The notes beneath the pieces are model-generated. The model was not told where the DNA came from and made no database searches. It was given only the letters and a program-made list of their open reading frames with translations. A stretch of DNA of 17,739 nt from Gammaproteobacteria bacterium (lineage in GTDB: Bacteria > Pseudomonadota > Gammaproteobacteria > DSM-16500), in the NCBI GenBank assembly GCA_021323555.1, contig JAJONP010000124.1, forward strand, positions 1 to 17,739, given 5' to 3'. Both the position numbers and the translations under genes were made by a program. Shown here one piece after another: positions 1 to 7,870 of the stretch (position 1 is the first letter of the stretch; each line of letters begins with the position of its first letter).

Positions 1-37
1 TGCAGTTTGCCCCAATAGAGAATTTCCCAGAGGATAT

Positions 38-2413
38 ATGCCTGAAGAAAAAGAGAAAAGTACCAGCACAGCAGTTCCCAGCTCTAGCTCCAGCTCTTCT
101 TCCTCCGTATCAGCTGCTACTATGGCCCCGCTGCCAGAAGTGCTGGGTCAAGAGCTTGCCAGAGTTCTACTAGATGAAATTGGCATGTTAGAACCCGATG
201 AAGAAGACAGATTACCCATTAGTGATGCTAACAAGGCAAAGTGGAGTAAGGATCTCCGTAAAAAAATCCCTACCAGAGAAGAATTAGGTTTTGTTGAACA
301 AGATGAACAACCTTATGCCAAAGGACATTTAGGAACGTCGATATTGATCAATCCTTCCCAGATCGACCCTGATAAAACTCAGCCTGAAAAGAAAAAGGGT
401 AAAAAAGAAAAGAAGAGTAAAGAAACAAAACAAAAAGAAAAAGAAGACAAGCAAAGAGAAAGGGCGCTCAAACGATTCTTTTGTATCTCACACGGTGAAA
501 TTGTGCCGGGAGGATGTACCTCTATTGAACACACTTATCCTTTTGCCAAAATAAGAGAAAACCAAGAAAGATTATTGAATTACTTAAATAATCCCAAGAA
601 TAAGGAAATAGCGGATGCTTTTTTGGCAGTAGAGGTCACATCAGATTTCTTTGGAAGAGATGCATCAGGGCAAGTCTGTGGAACGCTTTATTTTTACAAA
701 CTATGTTACAACGCCATGCAAAATTTATTCTTAATGTGTCAAAGCTGCAATGCCAATAAAAGCGCCAAAGATCCTATTGAATGGTTTGGGAAGAATACAG
801 ATTATTTTGGTCAACCATTTCTGGATCATCTGAAAGATGAAGCGGGTAATTGGAAGTGGCATGAAGGTGTTTTATTTATCAGAGTATATCAAATTGTACC
901 AGAAGAAATGCTTTTATCAGTGAAACTGTCTGCTCAGGAAGATTCTAAAGATCCTACTACTACTCAAAAAGATCTGATTGTGTTACCATCTAAGAATACG
1001 GTTACTCAAGGGTTAGGGAAAGTCGTGCGAGAGTGGTTTCTTGAGACGTATGGGTCTATTTTTGAGGCGCACCGTGATTTCTATAATAATAATTACGGAC
1101 TTTTTAAAGAACATTTAAAGATTCTACGAGAAAATCTGGCTAAAGACGATATAGATGGAATTGTGAAACAACAACTTGCAATTCAGGTGAGGAAAAATAT
1201 GAGGGTTCTTACTGCAATACAAAAAGCAATGGTTGAAGAATATGTCTCAGCTGCTGTAGCCAGGTTAGCTGCTGCAGTTTCTGGATCACCGATGAGTGAT
1301 TCCAGCGATAATTCACAAGTAGAAATATCGTATAATCATAAAAATATAGAAGATATAAGAAGAAATCTGAAAGTTAAATATGCAACTCATCGAATACGAA
1401 CCCTTGTTAAGGTGCTTTGTAATGAAGAGATAGCAACCAGGATATTTGCTTATTGTGATTCCATTGATGAAGAATTTGAACTATCAGGTGATAATTGGCT
1501 AGAAGTCCTTGCTCAATTTAAATTATACTTCGATGCTAAGAAAAAAGAAGGAATAGGTGAAAAAATAGAACAGGAAATAATAGGAAAGATACTTGAATTT
1601 CATCTTGAAGATGAGCTTCCTCTTAAAAGAGCTACCCGAACAATGCTGCAAATCAAGTATGCAATTCATCAAATATCATTACTTGTTGAATTTTCTTATA
1701 ATAAAGAAATAGCAGATGAAGTATATGATAAATGTCATTTATGTACCGATAAATTTAATTTGTCTGGTGATACTTGGTTAAAGATTTTAGCTGACTTTAG
1801 GAAAGTGATAGAAGCACAGTATTCATTACCAGAAGCAAATAAATTCTCTAAGGAAGAATTGAAAAAACAGCTCGAAGAGCTGATGTTTGTAAATGATCCC
1901 GTTTTAAGAGCAGAGCGAATGAGAGAGCAAGTAGAAGAAAGAGAACAAAGATTAGCACACATTTTAACACAAATGTCACAATCACTGGCTGATAATCCCC
2001 AAGCTATGTCTCTTCTTTCTTCTTTGGTACCCACATCTGCGGATGCTCAACCATTGTCGACAGCAATATCTTCAGCACAACCTACACAAAAATTTTTTTC
2101 TTCCTCTTCTTCCTCTTCTTCCTCTTCCTCTTCTTCCTCTTCTTCCTCTTCCTCTTCTTCCTCGTCGCTGTCATCATCAGAACCAGGTAAACAGACTGAA
2201 CAAAACGTACCAGTATCATTAAATCTGTTTTCTTCGTTTGGAGCAGGAGCTAAGAATACAACGCCCCCTGACGATCTCGACTCTTTCTTTCCAGCAAAAA
2301 AAGCAAACCTTGAGAAAAAAGAAGAGCCAAAAGATGAATCCCCGGATGCTAATGATGATACGTCAGAATCTGATAAATCAAGTCAGAGTGATCCCCCAAC
2401 TCCTTCTCATTAA
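38..2413 (+). CDS. HNH-nuclease-like protein with Lys-rich, poly-Ser and acidic low-complexity tracts
   Basis: This 791-residue protein is not a family I can name. Its clearest signature is HNH-endonuclease-like: Cys149 and Cys160, then Glu164-His165 in IEHTYPFAKI, then Asn229-Leu230 in QNLFLMCQSCN with Cys234 and Cys237, and a following N-x-K. This matches the Cys-containing (D/E)H...NL-x3-CxxCN-xx-K pattern of McrA-like HNH nucleases, although the gap between H and N (64 residues) is long. If active it would cut DNA. Before the domain lies a nine-Ser run (15-23) and a Lys/Glu-rich stretch (about 117-147). After it come two diverged copies of an unknown ~58-residue helical domain (about 444-502 and 537-594), a probable coiled coil (about 603-650), a 23-Ser run (688-710) and an acidic Asp/Ser tail. 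A GAGG-type ribosome site lies just before the start. No signal peptide or membrane segment is seen. The low-complexity layout suggests a secreted effector; that is inference. Confidence 0.8.
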   Translation: MPEEKEKSTSTAVPSSSSSSSSSVSAATMAPLPEVLGQELARVLLDEIGMLEPDEEDRLPISDANKAKWSKDLRKKIPTREELGFVEQDEQPYAKGHLGTSILINPSQIDPDKTQPEKKKGKKEKKSKETKQKEKEDKQRERALKRFFCISHGEIVPGGCTSIEHTYPFAKIRENQERLLNYLNNPKNKEIADAFLAVEVTSDFFGRDASGQVCGTLYFYKLCYNAMQNLFLMCQSCNANKSAKDPIEWFGKNTDYFGQPFLDHLKDEAGNWKWHEGVLFIRVYQIVPEEMLLSVKLSAQEDSKDPTTTQKDLIVLPSKNTVTQGLGKVVREWFLETYGSIFEAHRDFYNNNYGLFKEHLKILRENLAKDDIDGIVKQQLAIQVRKNMRVLTAIQKAMVEEYVSAAVARLAAAVSGSPMSDSSDNSQVEISYNHKNIEDIRRNLKVKYATHRIRTLVKVLCNEEIATRIFAYCDSIDEEFELSGDNWLEVLAQFKLYFDAKKKEGIGEKIEQEIIGKILEFHLEDELPLKRATRTMLQIKYAIHQISLLVEFSYNKEIADEVYDKCHLCTDKFNLSGDTWLKILADFRKVIEAQYSLPEANKFSKEELKKQLEELMFVNDPVLRAERMREQVEEREQRLAHILTQMSQSLADNPQAMSLLSSLVPTSADAQPLSTAISSAQPTQKFFSSSSSSSSSSSSSSSSSSSSSSSLSSSEPGKQTEQNVPVSLNLFSSFGAGAKNTTPPDDLDSFFPAKKANLEKKEEPKDESPDANDDTSESDKSSQSDPPTPSH
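2099..2167 (+). repeat. Ser-codon microsatellite (TCT/TCC) encoding a 23-Ser run
   Basis: Sixty-nine bases made almost only of TCT and TCC codons, ending in two TCG codons, encode residues 688-710 of the HNH-like protein. The unit is a multiple of three, so slippage would change the length of the serine run without breaking the frame. A shorter Ser run at the N-terminus uses mixed AGC/TCT/TCC codons and is therefore less slippage-prone. Confidence 0.85.
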
Positions 2414-2425
2414 AACAAAAATGAG

Positions 2426-3601
2426 CTATCCATTAAAACCCAGCATCTCAAGCTGCTCCTGCCACAAATAAGTGAAGAAGGTCTTTTTCATACGATCTTC
2501 TAAGCGCAAACTATGTGGCTGTGTACCTGTGACAATGGCCTCCACAATTTGAGGTGCTAACAGATTCAGCCGATAAATCCGACAAGCGTAACCTTTCCCT
2601 ATCTTCTCATGCCTGCGGATTTCAGCAACGTTTGCGAATTTGCCCTCCTCAATCCACAAACGCCATTGATACGCTTTAGCAAGTGCATTTAGCATTCTTT
2701 CATCATAATAGCGCTCATCACTTTCCTCTTTCAGATGTTTGGGCAAAATAACCATCGCTGCTCCGCCCCGCCAACACTTAATCGACTTATCCCCGCTCCC
2801 ACTCACCACCCACCCATTCTTCAGTACGGAAAGTGCAATAACAGAATACGAATGCCCCTTCCACGTCCCTATACAATCTGCTCCCCCTCTCTCATCCACC
2901 TTCCAGCACTTAATCGTATGGTCATAACTCCCACTCACCACCCACCCATTGGGCAGCACGGAAAGCGCCAAAACATAACCCGAATGCCCCTCCCACGTCC
3001 CCAGACACTTTGCCTCTCCTCTCTCATCCACCTTCCAGCACTTAATTGTTTTATCACCACTCCCACTTACCACCCACCCATTGGGCAATACGGCAAGCGC
3101 ATTAACAGAATACGAATGTCCCTCCCACGTCTTGAGACACTGTGCCCCCCCTCTCTCATCCACCTCCCAGCACTTAATCTCCCCAGATGTATAATCCCCA
3201 CTCCCACTCACCACCCACCCATTGGGCAGCACGGAAAGTGCATAAACAGAATCCGAATGCCCCTCCCACGTCCCTAGACACTGTGCTCCCCCTCTCTCAT
3301 CCACCTTCCAGCACTTAATCGTATTATCCCCACCCCCACTCACTACCCACCCATTGGGCAGCACTGAAAGTGCAGTAACAAAACTCGAATGCCCCTCCCA
3401 CGTCTTGAGACACTCTCCTGCTTTCTTCGCTAATTCTGTTTGCTGCTTCTCATCAAAATCAAACGGCATTACATTCAAAGGAAGGGTAGGATGTGAACCT
3501 ATACTGCCCACACCAGTATTTCTGCCAGCACCGGCTGCCACCACTGATGATGAGGACGAACTTGAATTCGTGGATAAACGGATAGAGAGATCATTTCTCA
3601 T
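2426..3601 (-). CDS. WD40 protein A: five WD repeats fused to a serine-recombinase-like C-terminal tail
   Basis: A 391-residue protein with an N-terminal Ser run (13-19), a DFDEKQQTELAKKAGEC linker shared with gene B, and five WD40 repeats at residues 64-278. Each repeat has GH, NGWVVSGS, a D and IKCW where WD is usual. Five blades are fewer than the seven of a standard propeller. Residues about 296-391 match the C-terminus of large serine recombinases: LNALAKAYQWRLW, then an AEIRRHEKIGKGYACRIYRL helix-turn-helix-like stretch, LLAPQIVEAIVTGTQP, and a final LW-x-EQ...LGF. The catalytic recombinase domain is absent. The tail replaces the F-box-like/Sel1-like half of genes B and C. An ATG 63 bases further upstream is possible, but AAGGAG lies 10 nt before this ATG and all three paralogues begin MRN here. 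It converges on the HNH-like gene with 12 nt between stop codons. Role: probable protein-binding scaffold; host target unknown. Confidence 0.85.
   Translation of the reverse strand: MRNDLSIRLSTNSSSSSSSVVAAGAGRNTGVGSIGSHPTLPLNVMPFDFDEKQQTELAKKAGECLKTWEGHSSFVTALSVLPNGWVVSGGGDNTIKCWKVDERGGAQCLGTWEGHSDSVYALSVLPNGWVVSGSGDYTSGEIKCWEVDERGGAQCLKTWEGHSYSVNALAVLPNGWVVSGSGDKTIKCWKVDERGEAKCLGTWEGHSGYVLALSVLPNGWVVSGSYDHTIKCWKVDERGGADCIGTWKGHSYSVIALSVLKNGWVVSGSGDKSIKCWRGGAAMVILPKHLKEESDERYYDERMLNALAKAYQWRLWIEEGKFANVAEIRRHEKIGKGYACRIYRLNLLAPQIVEAIVTGTQPHSLRLEDRMKKTFFTYLWQEQLEMLGFNG
2768..3412 (-). repeat. Tandem WD40 repeat array of gene A (five units)
   Basis: Five coding repeats of 132 bases (44 codons), one slightly longer through a short insertion near TSGE. 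They are strongly conserved at the DNA level; for example, the coding complement of CTCTCATCCACC recurs in most units. Such similarity allows unequal exchange and points to recent expansion or homogenisation. Confidence 0.85.
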
Positions 3602-3808
3602 TTTACGATAACTCCTTGATGTTTTGTTCCTTACCATACGATACACTTTGGCATTCACGTCCAATACAATACGAGGGCGTACATCTCTTGTTTAGCATTA
3701 TTACTTATGCTTTTGGTTTTCTACCCACTACACTGCTGTATGGCACACAATTTCCTTGTTTGGGGGCTCAGGGAAGAAGGTATTATTAGTGATTTAAGAG
3801 GGAGAAAC
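3602..3808 (-). promoter_or_regulatory. Leader/promoter region of WD40 gene A, homologous to that of gene B
   Basis: About 200 bases upstream of gene A align along their whole length with 5195-5400 upstream of gene B. Shared landmarks include AAGGAG 10 nt before each start, CTTACCATACG, TTACTTATGCTTT, CACTACACTGCTGT and a GGGGG block. Conservation in non-coding DNA suggests that promoter and 5' leader were duplicated with the gene. I see no -35/-10 pair I trust. The far end overlaps the last codons and stop of gene B (3794-3808). Confidence 0.55.
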
Positions 3809-5194
3809 CTCTCTATCAAACCCACCCTCGGAATTATTATCGTCGGTGTTCTTTTCTTCCTCTTTGGCTTCCTTTGAAGCCTGTTCGGAAGCAGACATCG
3901 TAAAAAACCCCGCTCTTTCAAATGTACTCCTGCTGCATTTTTTGGTTCCTTCCTCTTCTTTGACTGAAGCTTGCATTTTTTCTGATTTAACCAATACATC
4001 AAAGCTTCTTTGCCCCTCTTCGACAGGCAAGGTGCTAGAAGTGCTGTAGGAAACATTTCCGGATCTCAATAGACTATTATCCGAAACGATATTATCGGCC
4101 AAATCTGGCATTTTTTCTAACTCAAGCAGCGCCTCCGCCACGCCTTCTTGAGCAGCCAGTCTAAACCAGTATAGCGCTTCTCTACTGGCCTTTTGCAGAG
4201 AAATATCTTCAAAATCTCCTTGTTTATACTGAAGCCCCACGTAATATTTAGCTTTAGGTTCTAAATAAGCCGGTGTTTTAAAAAGGCTGTTAATATTTTC
4301 CACATCATCAGCTGCGTAAGAGAGGTATTTGAGAAAACCTTTCTCGGTTAGCGCTTTTTCCCTCAAAGTTGCTCTATCTGCTGCATAATCGAAACAGCGC
4401 TTCACCATCTTCTGTGGCAAGCGATAGCGCATGTTCATCGCAAATATTTCTACAATCTGAAGTTTTATTTCCACAGGTAAATCTGACTGAGAAGATTGCA
4501 GTAAAAAAACTCTGGCGACATTCAGCAATTCAAATAAGTTTTGATTCAATAATGTTTCCGCTCCCCGCCAGCATTTAATAATCCCTACATTAGTAGATTC
4601 TGTTTTTGCCTTAGTACCCGAAGCAAAAAGCCCTTTCTTTTTAACATAGACCGTCTTACTTTGTGTCTCCCTACTCCCACTGACCACCCACCCATTTTGC
4701 AGCCCCCCAAGGGCAACAACAGCATTCCCATGCCCCTCCCATGTTCCCAAGCACGCAGCACCCCCTCTCTCATCTACCTTCCAACACTTAATCGTCTTAT
4801 CCACACTCCCACTCACCACCCACCCATTCGGCAGCACCGCAAGGGCATAAACACAACCCTGGTGCCCCTTCCATGTCCCCAGACACGTAGCATCCCCTCT
4901 CTCATCCATCTTCCAACACTTAATCGTATCATCCTGACTCCCACTCACCACCCATCCATTCTTCAGCTCCGTAAGGGCAAAAACATAACCCCCATGCCCC
5001 TCCCATGTTCCCACACACTCCCCAGCTCTCTTTGCCAGCTCTGTCTCTGTCTGCTTCTTTTTATCAAAATCAACCTGTCTTAAACCTGGAAGAAGCGGAG
5101 AGTGAGAATCTATATTATTTACGCCAGTACTGGCTGCCGCCATAGAGGATGAACTTGAATTCGTGAATGAAGTAATAGAGGGATAATTTCTCAT
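3794..5194 (-). CDS. WD40 protein B: three WD repeats, F-box-like helix, Sel1-like repeat, acidic tail
   Basis: A 466-residue paralogue of A and C. It has a Ser run (13-17), a VDFDKKKQTETELAKRAGEC linker and three WD40 repeats (60-209). The third is split by a ~30-residue insert rich in Lys, Thr and Ser (about 175-204). Residues 236-253 contain SDLPVEIKLQIVEIFA, an F-box-like LPxEI...I pattern. A Sel1-like repeat follows (about 315-360: AKYYVGLQY...ALYWFRLAAQEGVAEALLELE). Residues 361-466 are a polar Ser/Glu-rich tail absent from C. Three blades cannot close a propeller alone, so it may oligomerise or be degenerate. The start is set by AAGGAG 10 nt upstream and by the MRN start shared with A and C; an ATG 57 bases upstream is less likely. 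Its 3' end runs into the duplicated leader of gene A. A host-interacting adaptor is plausible but unproven. Confidence 0.82.
   Translation of the reverse strand: MRNYPSITSFTNSSSSSMAAASTGVNNIDSHSPLLPGLRQVDFDKKKQTETELAKRAGECVGTWEGHGGYVFALTELKNGWVVSGSQDDTIKCWKMDERGDATCLGTWKGHQGCVYALAVLPNGWVVSGSVDKTIKCWKVDERGGAACLGTWEGHGNAVVALGGLQNGWVVSGSRETQSKTVYVKKKGLFASGTKAKTESTNVGIIKCWRGAETLLNQNLFELLNVARVFLLQSSQSDLPVEIKLQIVEIFAMNMRYRLPQKMVKRCFDYAADRATLREKALTEKGFLKYLSYAADDVENINSLFKTPAYLEPKAKYYVGLQYKQGDFEDISLQKASREALYWFRLAAQEGVAEALLELEKMPDLADNIVSDNSLLRSGNVSYSTSSTLPVEEGQRSFDVLVKSEKMQASVKEEEGTKKCSRSTFERAGFFTMSASEQASKEAKEEEKNTDDNNSEGGFDREVSPS
4568..5017 (-). repeat. Tandem WD40 repeat array of gene B (three units, third interrupted)
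   Basis: Two regular 132-base units followed by a third carrying an in-frame insert (about 4583-4672) between SGS and IIKCW. The units are very similar to those of gene A at DNA level. Confidence 0.8.
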
Positions 5195-5400
5195 TTTGCC
5201 ATAGCTCCTTGATGTTTTGTTCCTTACCATACGGTACGCTTTTGTATTCATATAGAATACGACGGCGTAAATCTCTTTTTTAGCCTATTACTTATGCTTT
5301 ATGGTCTTCTAACCACTACACTGCTGTGTTGCACATGTTGTGGTTACTTTTGGGGGTTCATGGAACAGGGTTATTATTATTGTCTTAATAGGAGGGTTTT
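5195..5400 (-). promoter_or_regulatory. Leader/promoter region of WD40 gene B, homologous to that of gene A
   Basis: This block aligns with 3602-3808, as described for gene A, with scattered substitutions and small indels. The ribosome site AAGGAG (complement of 5205-5210) is its most conserved part and also recurs before gene C. No confident sigma-70 hexamers were identified. Confidence 0.55.
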
Positions 5401-6346
5401 CTTTTTATAGTGGTAATAACAATAATCATTGTCGCTTTAGAAAATGCTCCGCACATCTATATTTGAAGCAGATTTTATCACAGCATATTAAATAGTTTGA
5501 AATGCTAAAAGTAGAGAGTGACAAAAAGGATACAATGCGCTTGAATTTTGGCAGTACCTGCCCAGACAGGCGGGTTTAAGGGCTGGACAGCAGAAGTAAA
5601 AGGATCGGCTGCCTCTTTGTGCCCATTTCGATTTAGGACAACTGCCTACCGGCTGGACGGTCTCTAACATTTCAGGTATCTTGAATCCAAAGTCGATGGA
5701 CGTATGTTGATGATCGGTATTCTACATTCTATTGCAATAATATTCTTAGTTTTACAGCCGCTTATACTCATCACCTATTAGCATGTTACACAGCGAAGCG
5801 ACAAAAAATTCAACCTCTTTTGAAATGGAGAATAGTTCGTTTTGGGGGTCGACTCCTCCGCCACTCGACATTCTGCTAACCCTTCTCCGATTGGGGAAAT
5901 CGCCTGTTACGCTAACGTAATCTTACTGTATCTGTAGGGTTTTTATGAAAATGGCGGTTCTGGCTAAACACCCGTGCTTGAGTGATTTTTGCTCGTTTTG
6001 CTCATCTTTTGTCCTTAATCTGTCTCCGTTTCTCCGCTTAGGTTCGCCGACAAAGTTCGCAATGGTTTTCTGTAGAGGAGAGGGAATTACGAACTTGATG
6101 GATTTCAGTAAATAGCCTCCCTCTATCGTTACATTAGGCCAATGCGCTATTTCCTTTCTTCTGCGCTCAAGCCAATTGCAAACCAAAATGCTTAACACCT
6201 TTTTATCTGCTTTATGGGGGGCAATAAATGAAGAATGCACCTCAACGCGCGCTATTTTGAGCAGTGATATTATAATCGCCGCTCAAAAGCATGATTTTGC
6301 TCGATGAACCGATTCCCCTAACGTTTATTCTTTATTGCGCACCCCA
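5401..6346. other. Gene-free region between WD40 genes B and C
   Basis: Nearly 950 bases without a gene I can support. Positions 5644-6140 hold copy R1 of a dispersed repeat. Positions 5401-5643 include an imperfect GC-rich stretch (CCTGCCCAGACAGGCGGG near 5560) but nothing recognisable. Positions 6141-6346 show nothing identifiable. Two short minus-strand open frames here look accidental. Confidence 0.6.
5644..6140. repeat. Dispersed non-coding repeat, copy R1
   Basis: This is the most diverged of three copies. It shares with R3 the opening GCCTACCxGCTGGA, the block TTACAxxGCGAAGCGACAAA, TGAAATGGAGAATAG and CACCCGT...GAGTGATTTTTG. It shares with R2 GGGTCGACTCCTCCGCCAC, AAAGTTCGCAATG and TTTTCTG. 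Frames inside are not preserved between copies, so it is probably a non-coding repeat or a decayed mobile-element end. Confidence 0.7.
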
Positions 6347-7870
6347 TTACCCCTTATTCTTAAAGCTTGGTTCTGACCTTCTTTCTAACTCGGATAACGC
6401 CTCTTTAACTCCTTCTTCTGCAGCCAGTTTAAACCAATTTAGCGCCTCTTCACTGGCCTCTTGCGAAGTAATGTTTTCATCGGAATAGCGCTCCTGGTAC
6501 TGCAGGCCCAAATAATATTTAGCCTTAGGTTCCAAATAAACCGGTGTTTTGAAAAAGTGATGGATATTTTCTCTCTCATTAGAAGAGTAAGAGAGGTATT
6601 TCAAAAAACCTTCCTGAGTCAACGCTCTTTCCTTTAACGTCCCTCTATCCGCTGCATAGTCAAAGCAGGACTCCACTGTCTTTTTCTTCAAACAATAGCT
6701 GCTATTCATGGCGAATATCTCTAAAATATAAAGTTTTATTTCTAGGGGTAAATCTGATTGAGAAGTTTGAAGTAAAAAAATCCTAGCGACTTTAAGCAGT
6801 TCAAATAAAGCTTTTTTAAATAATTTTTCCGTTCCAACCCAACACTTAATGGATTGATCTAAACTTCCACTGATAATCCACCCATTTTTAAGGACTGCAA
6901 GAGACAAAACAGAATCTGTATGCCCTTCCCAGGTTGCAAGACACTTCGCCTCCCCTTTCTTCTCTATTTGCCAACACTTAATCGTCTTATCATTACTCCC
7001 ACTGATAACCCACCCATTATCGAGGACCACAAGAGACAAAACACTGCCTGCATGCCCTTTCCAAGCCGCTACCCCCTGAGCCCCTCCTCTTTCATCCAGC
7101 TGCCAACACTTCAGTATGTTTTCACTGCTTCCACTCATAACGCGTCCATTCTTAAGGACGACAAGAGATAAAACATCACCCGTATGCCCCTCCCACGTCG
7201 CTAAACACTGAGCTTCCCCTCTCTCATCCATCTGCCAACAATTAATCGTCTTATCACTACTTCCACTGATAACGCGCCCATCCTCAAGGACGGCCAAAGA
7301 TAAAACCTCATCCGTATGCTCCTTCCACGTCGCCAAACATTGCATTTCGCCTTTCTCATTCAGTCGCCAACATTTAACCGTGTTATCCCCACTTCCACTG
7401 ACGATCCACCCATTCTTAAGGGCTGCGAGGACATAAACAACTCCTTGATGTCCATCCCCTGTCGCAAGACAGTGTCCTTCTCCTTTTTCATCCACCTGCC
7501 AACACTTAATCGTGTTATCTTTACTCCCACTGATAACCCACCCGTTCTGAAGCACCAAGAGGGATAACACAGCGCTCATATGGCCTACCCACGTAGCAAG
7601 ACACTTCGCCCTCCCCTGTTTATCCACCTCCCAACACTTAATGACCTTATCCCTACTCCCACTAATAACCCACTCATTCTTAAGAACCGCCAGAGCATAA
7701 ATCCAGCTTCTATGCTCTTCCCAAGCAGCGAGAAGCACTTCTTCTTTTCTAGCTGATGCTGTCAGCTGCTGCTTATCAAAATCAATTTGCAAAGTACCCG
7801 TACCGCCCTCTTCTGAAACTGTCAGCGAGGAAGAAGATAAATTTGAATGGGTAGTTAGAGGATTTCTCAC
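6347..7870 (-). CDS. WD40 protein C: seven-repeat propeller with F-box-like helix and Sel1-like repeat
   Basis: A 507-residue protein with a complete set of seven WD40 repeats (residues 45-344), the number needed for a closed beta-propeller. Units are 44 residues with CLATWEGH, SLxVLxNGWVISGS, D-x-TIKCW and DExGEAx spacers. Repeat 1 (AAWEEH) and repeat 3 (ATGDGH) have lost part of the W-x-GH motif. A short Ser run (12-15) lies near the N-terminus. After the propeller come SDLPLEIKLYILEIFA (F-box-like, about 372-387), a Cys/Tyr-containing helical segment (CFDYAADRGTLKERALT) and one Sel1-like repeat (about 447-495, AKYYLGLQY...ALNWFKLAAEEGVKEALSELE). The start is GTG, chosen because AAGGAG lies 8 nt upstream, the MRN start aligns with A and B, and a stop codon interrupts the frame upstream. 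It probably represents the ancestral full-length form from which A and B lost blades. Likely a host-protein adaptor; target unknown. Confidence 0.88.
   Translation of the reverse strand: MRNPLTTHSNLSSSSLTVSEEGGTGTLQIDFDKQQLTASARKEEVLLAAWEEHRSWIYALAVLKNEWVISGSRDKVIKCWEVDKQGRAKCLATWVGHMSAVLSLLVLQNGWVISGSKDNTIKCWQVDEKGEGHCLATGDGHQGVVYVLAALKNGWIVSGSGDNTVKCWRLNEKGEMQCLATWKEHTDEVLSLAVLEDGRVISGSSDKTINCWQMDERGEAQCLATWEGHTGDVLSLVVLKNGRVMSGSSENILKCWQLDERGGAQGVAAWKGHAGSVLSLVVLDNGWVISGSNDKTIKCWQIEKKGEAKCLATWEGHTDSVLSLAVLKNGWIISGSLDQSIKCWVGTEKLFKKALFELLKVARIFLLQTSQSDLPLEIKLYILEIFAMNSSYCLKKKTVESCFDYAADRGTLKERALTQEGFLKYLSYSSNERENIHHFFKTPVYLEPKAKYYLGLQYQERYSDENITSQEASEEALNWFKLAAEEGVKEALSELERRSEPSFKNKG
6839..7738 (-). 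repeat. Tandem WD40 repeat array of gene C (seven units)
   Basis: Seven coding units of about 132 bases. They are less alike at DNA level than those of gene A, suggesting this array is older or less recently homogenised. Confidence 0.85.

Noticed and set aside
2735..3277. Long plus-strand frame with His/Pro-rich repeats opposite the WD40 array of gene A (similar frames at 4661-5083 and 6920-7567)
   Set aside because: These are antisense images of the regular WD40 codons; no ribosome site, and the composition simply mirrors the repeats.
5923..6240. Minus-strand frame of 105 codons
   Set aside because: It lies largely inside repeat copy R1, and the corresponding frames in R2 and R3 are broken; no ribosome site stands out.
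2768..7738. Regularly spaced repeats suggesting a CRISPR array
   Set aside because: The period is 132 bases, continuous and fully coding as WD40 units; there are no unique spacers or cas genes.
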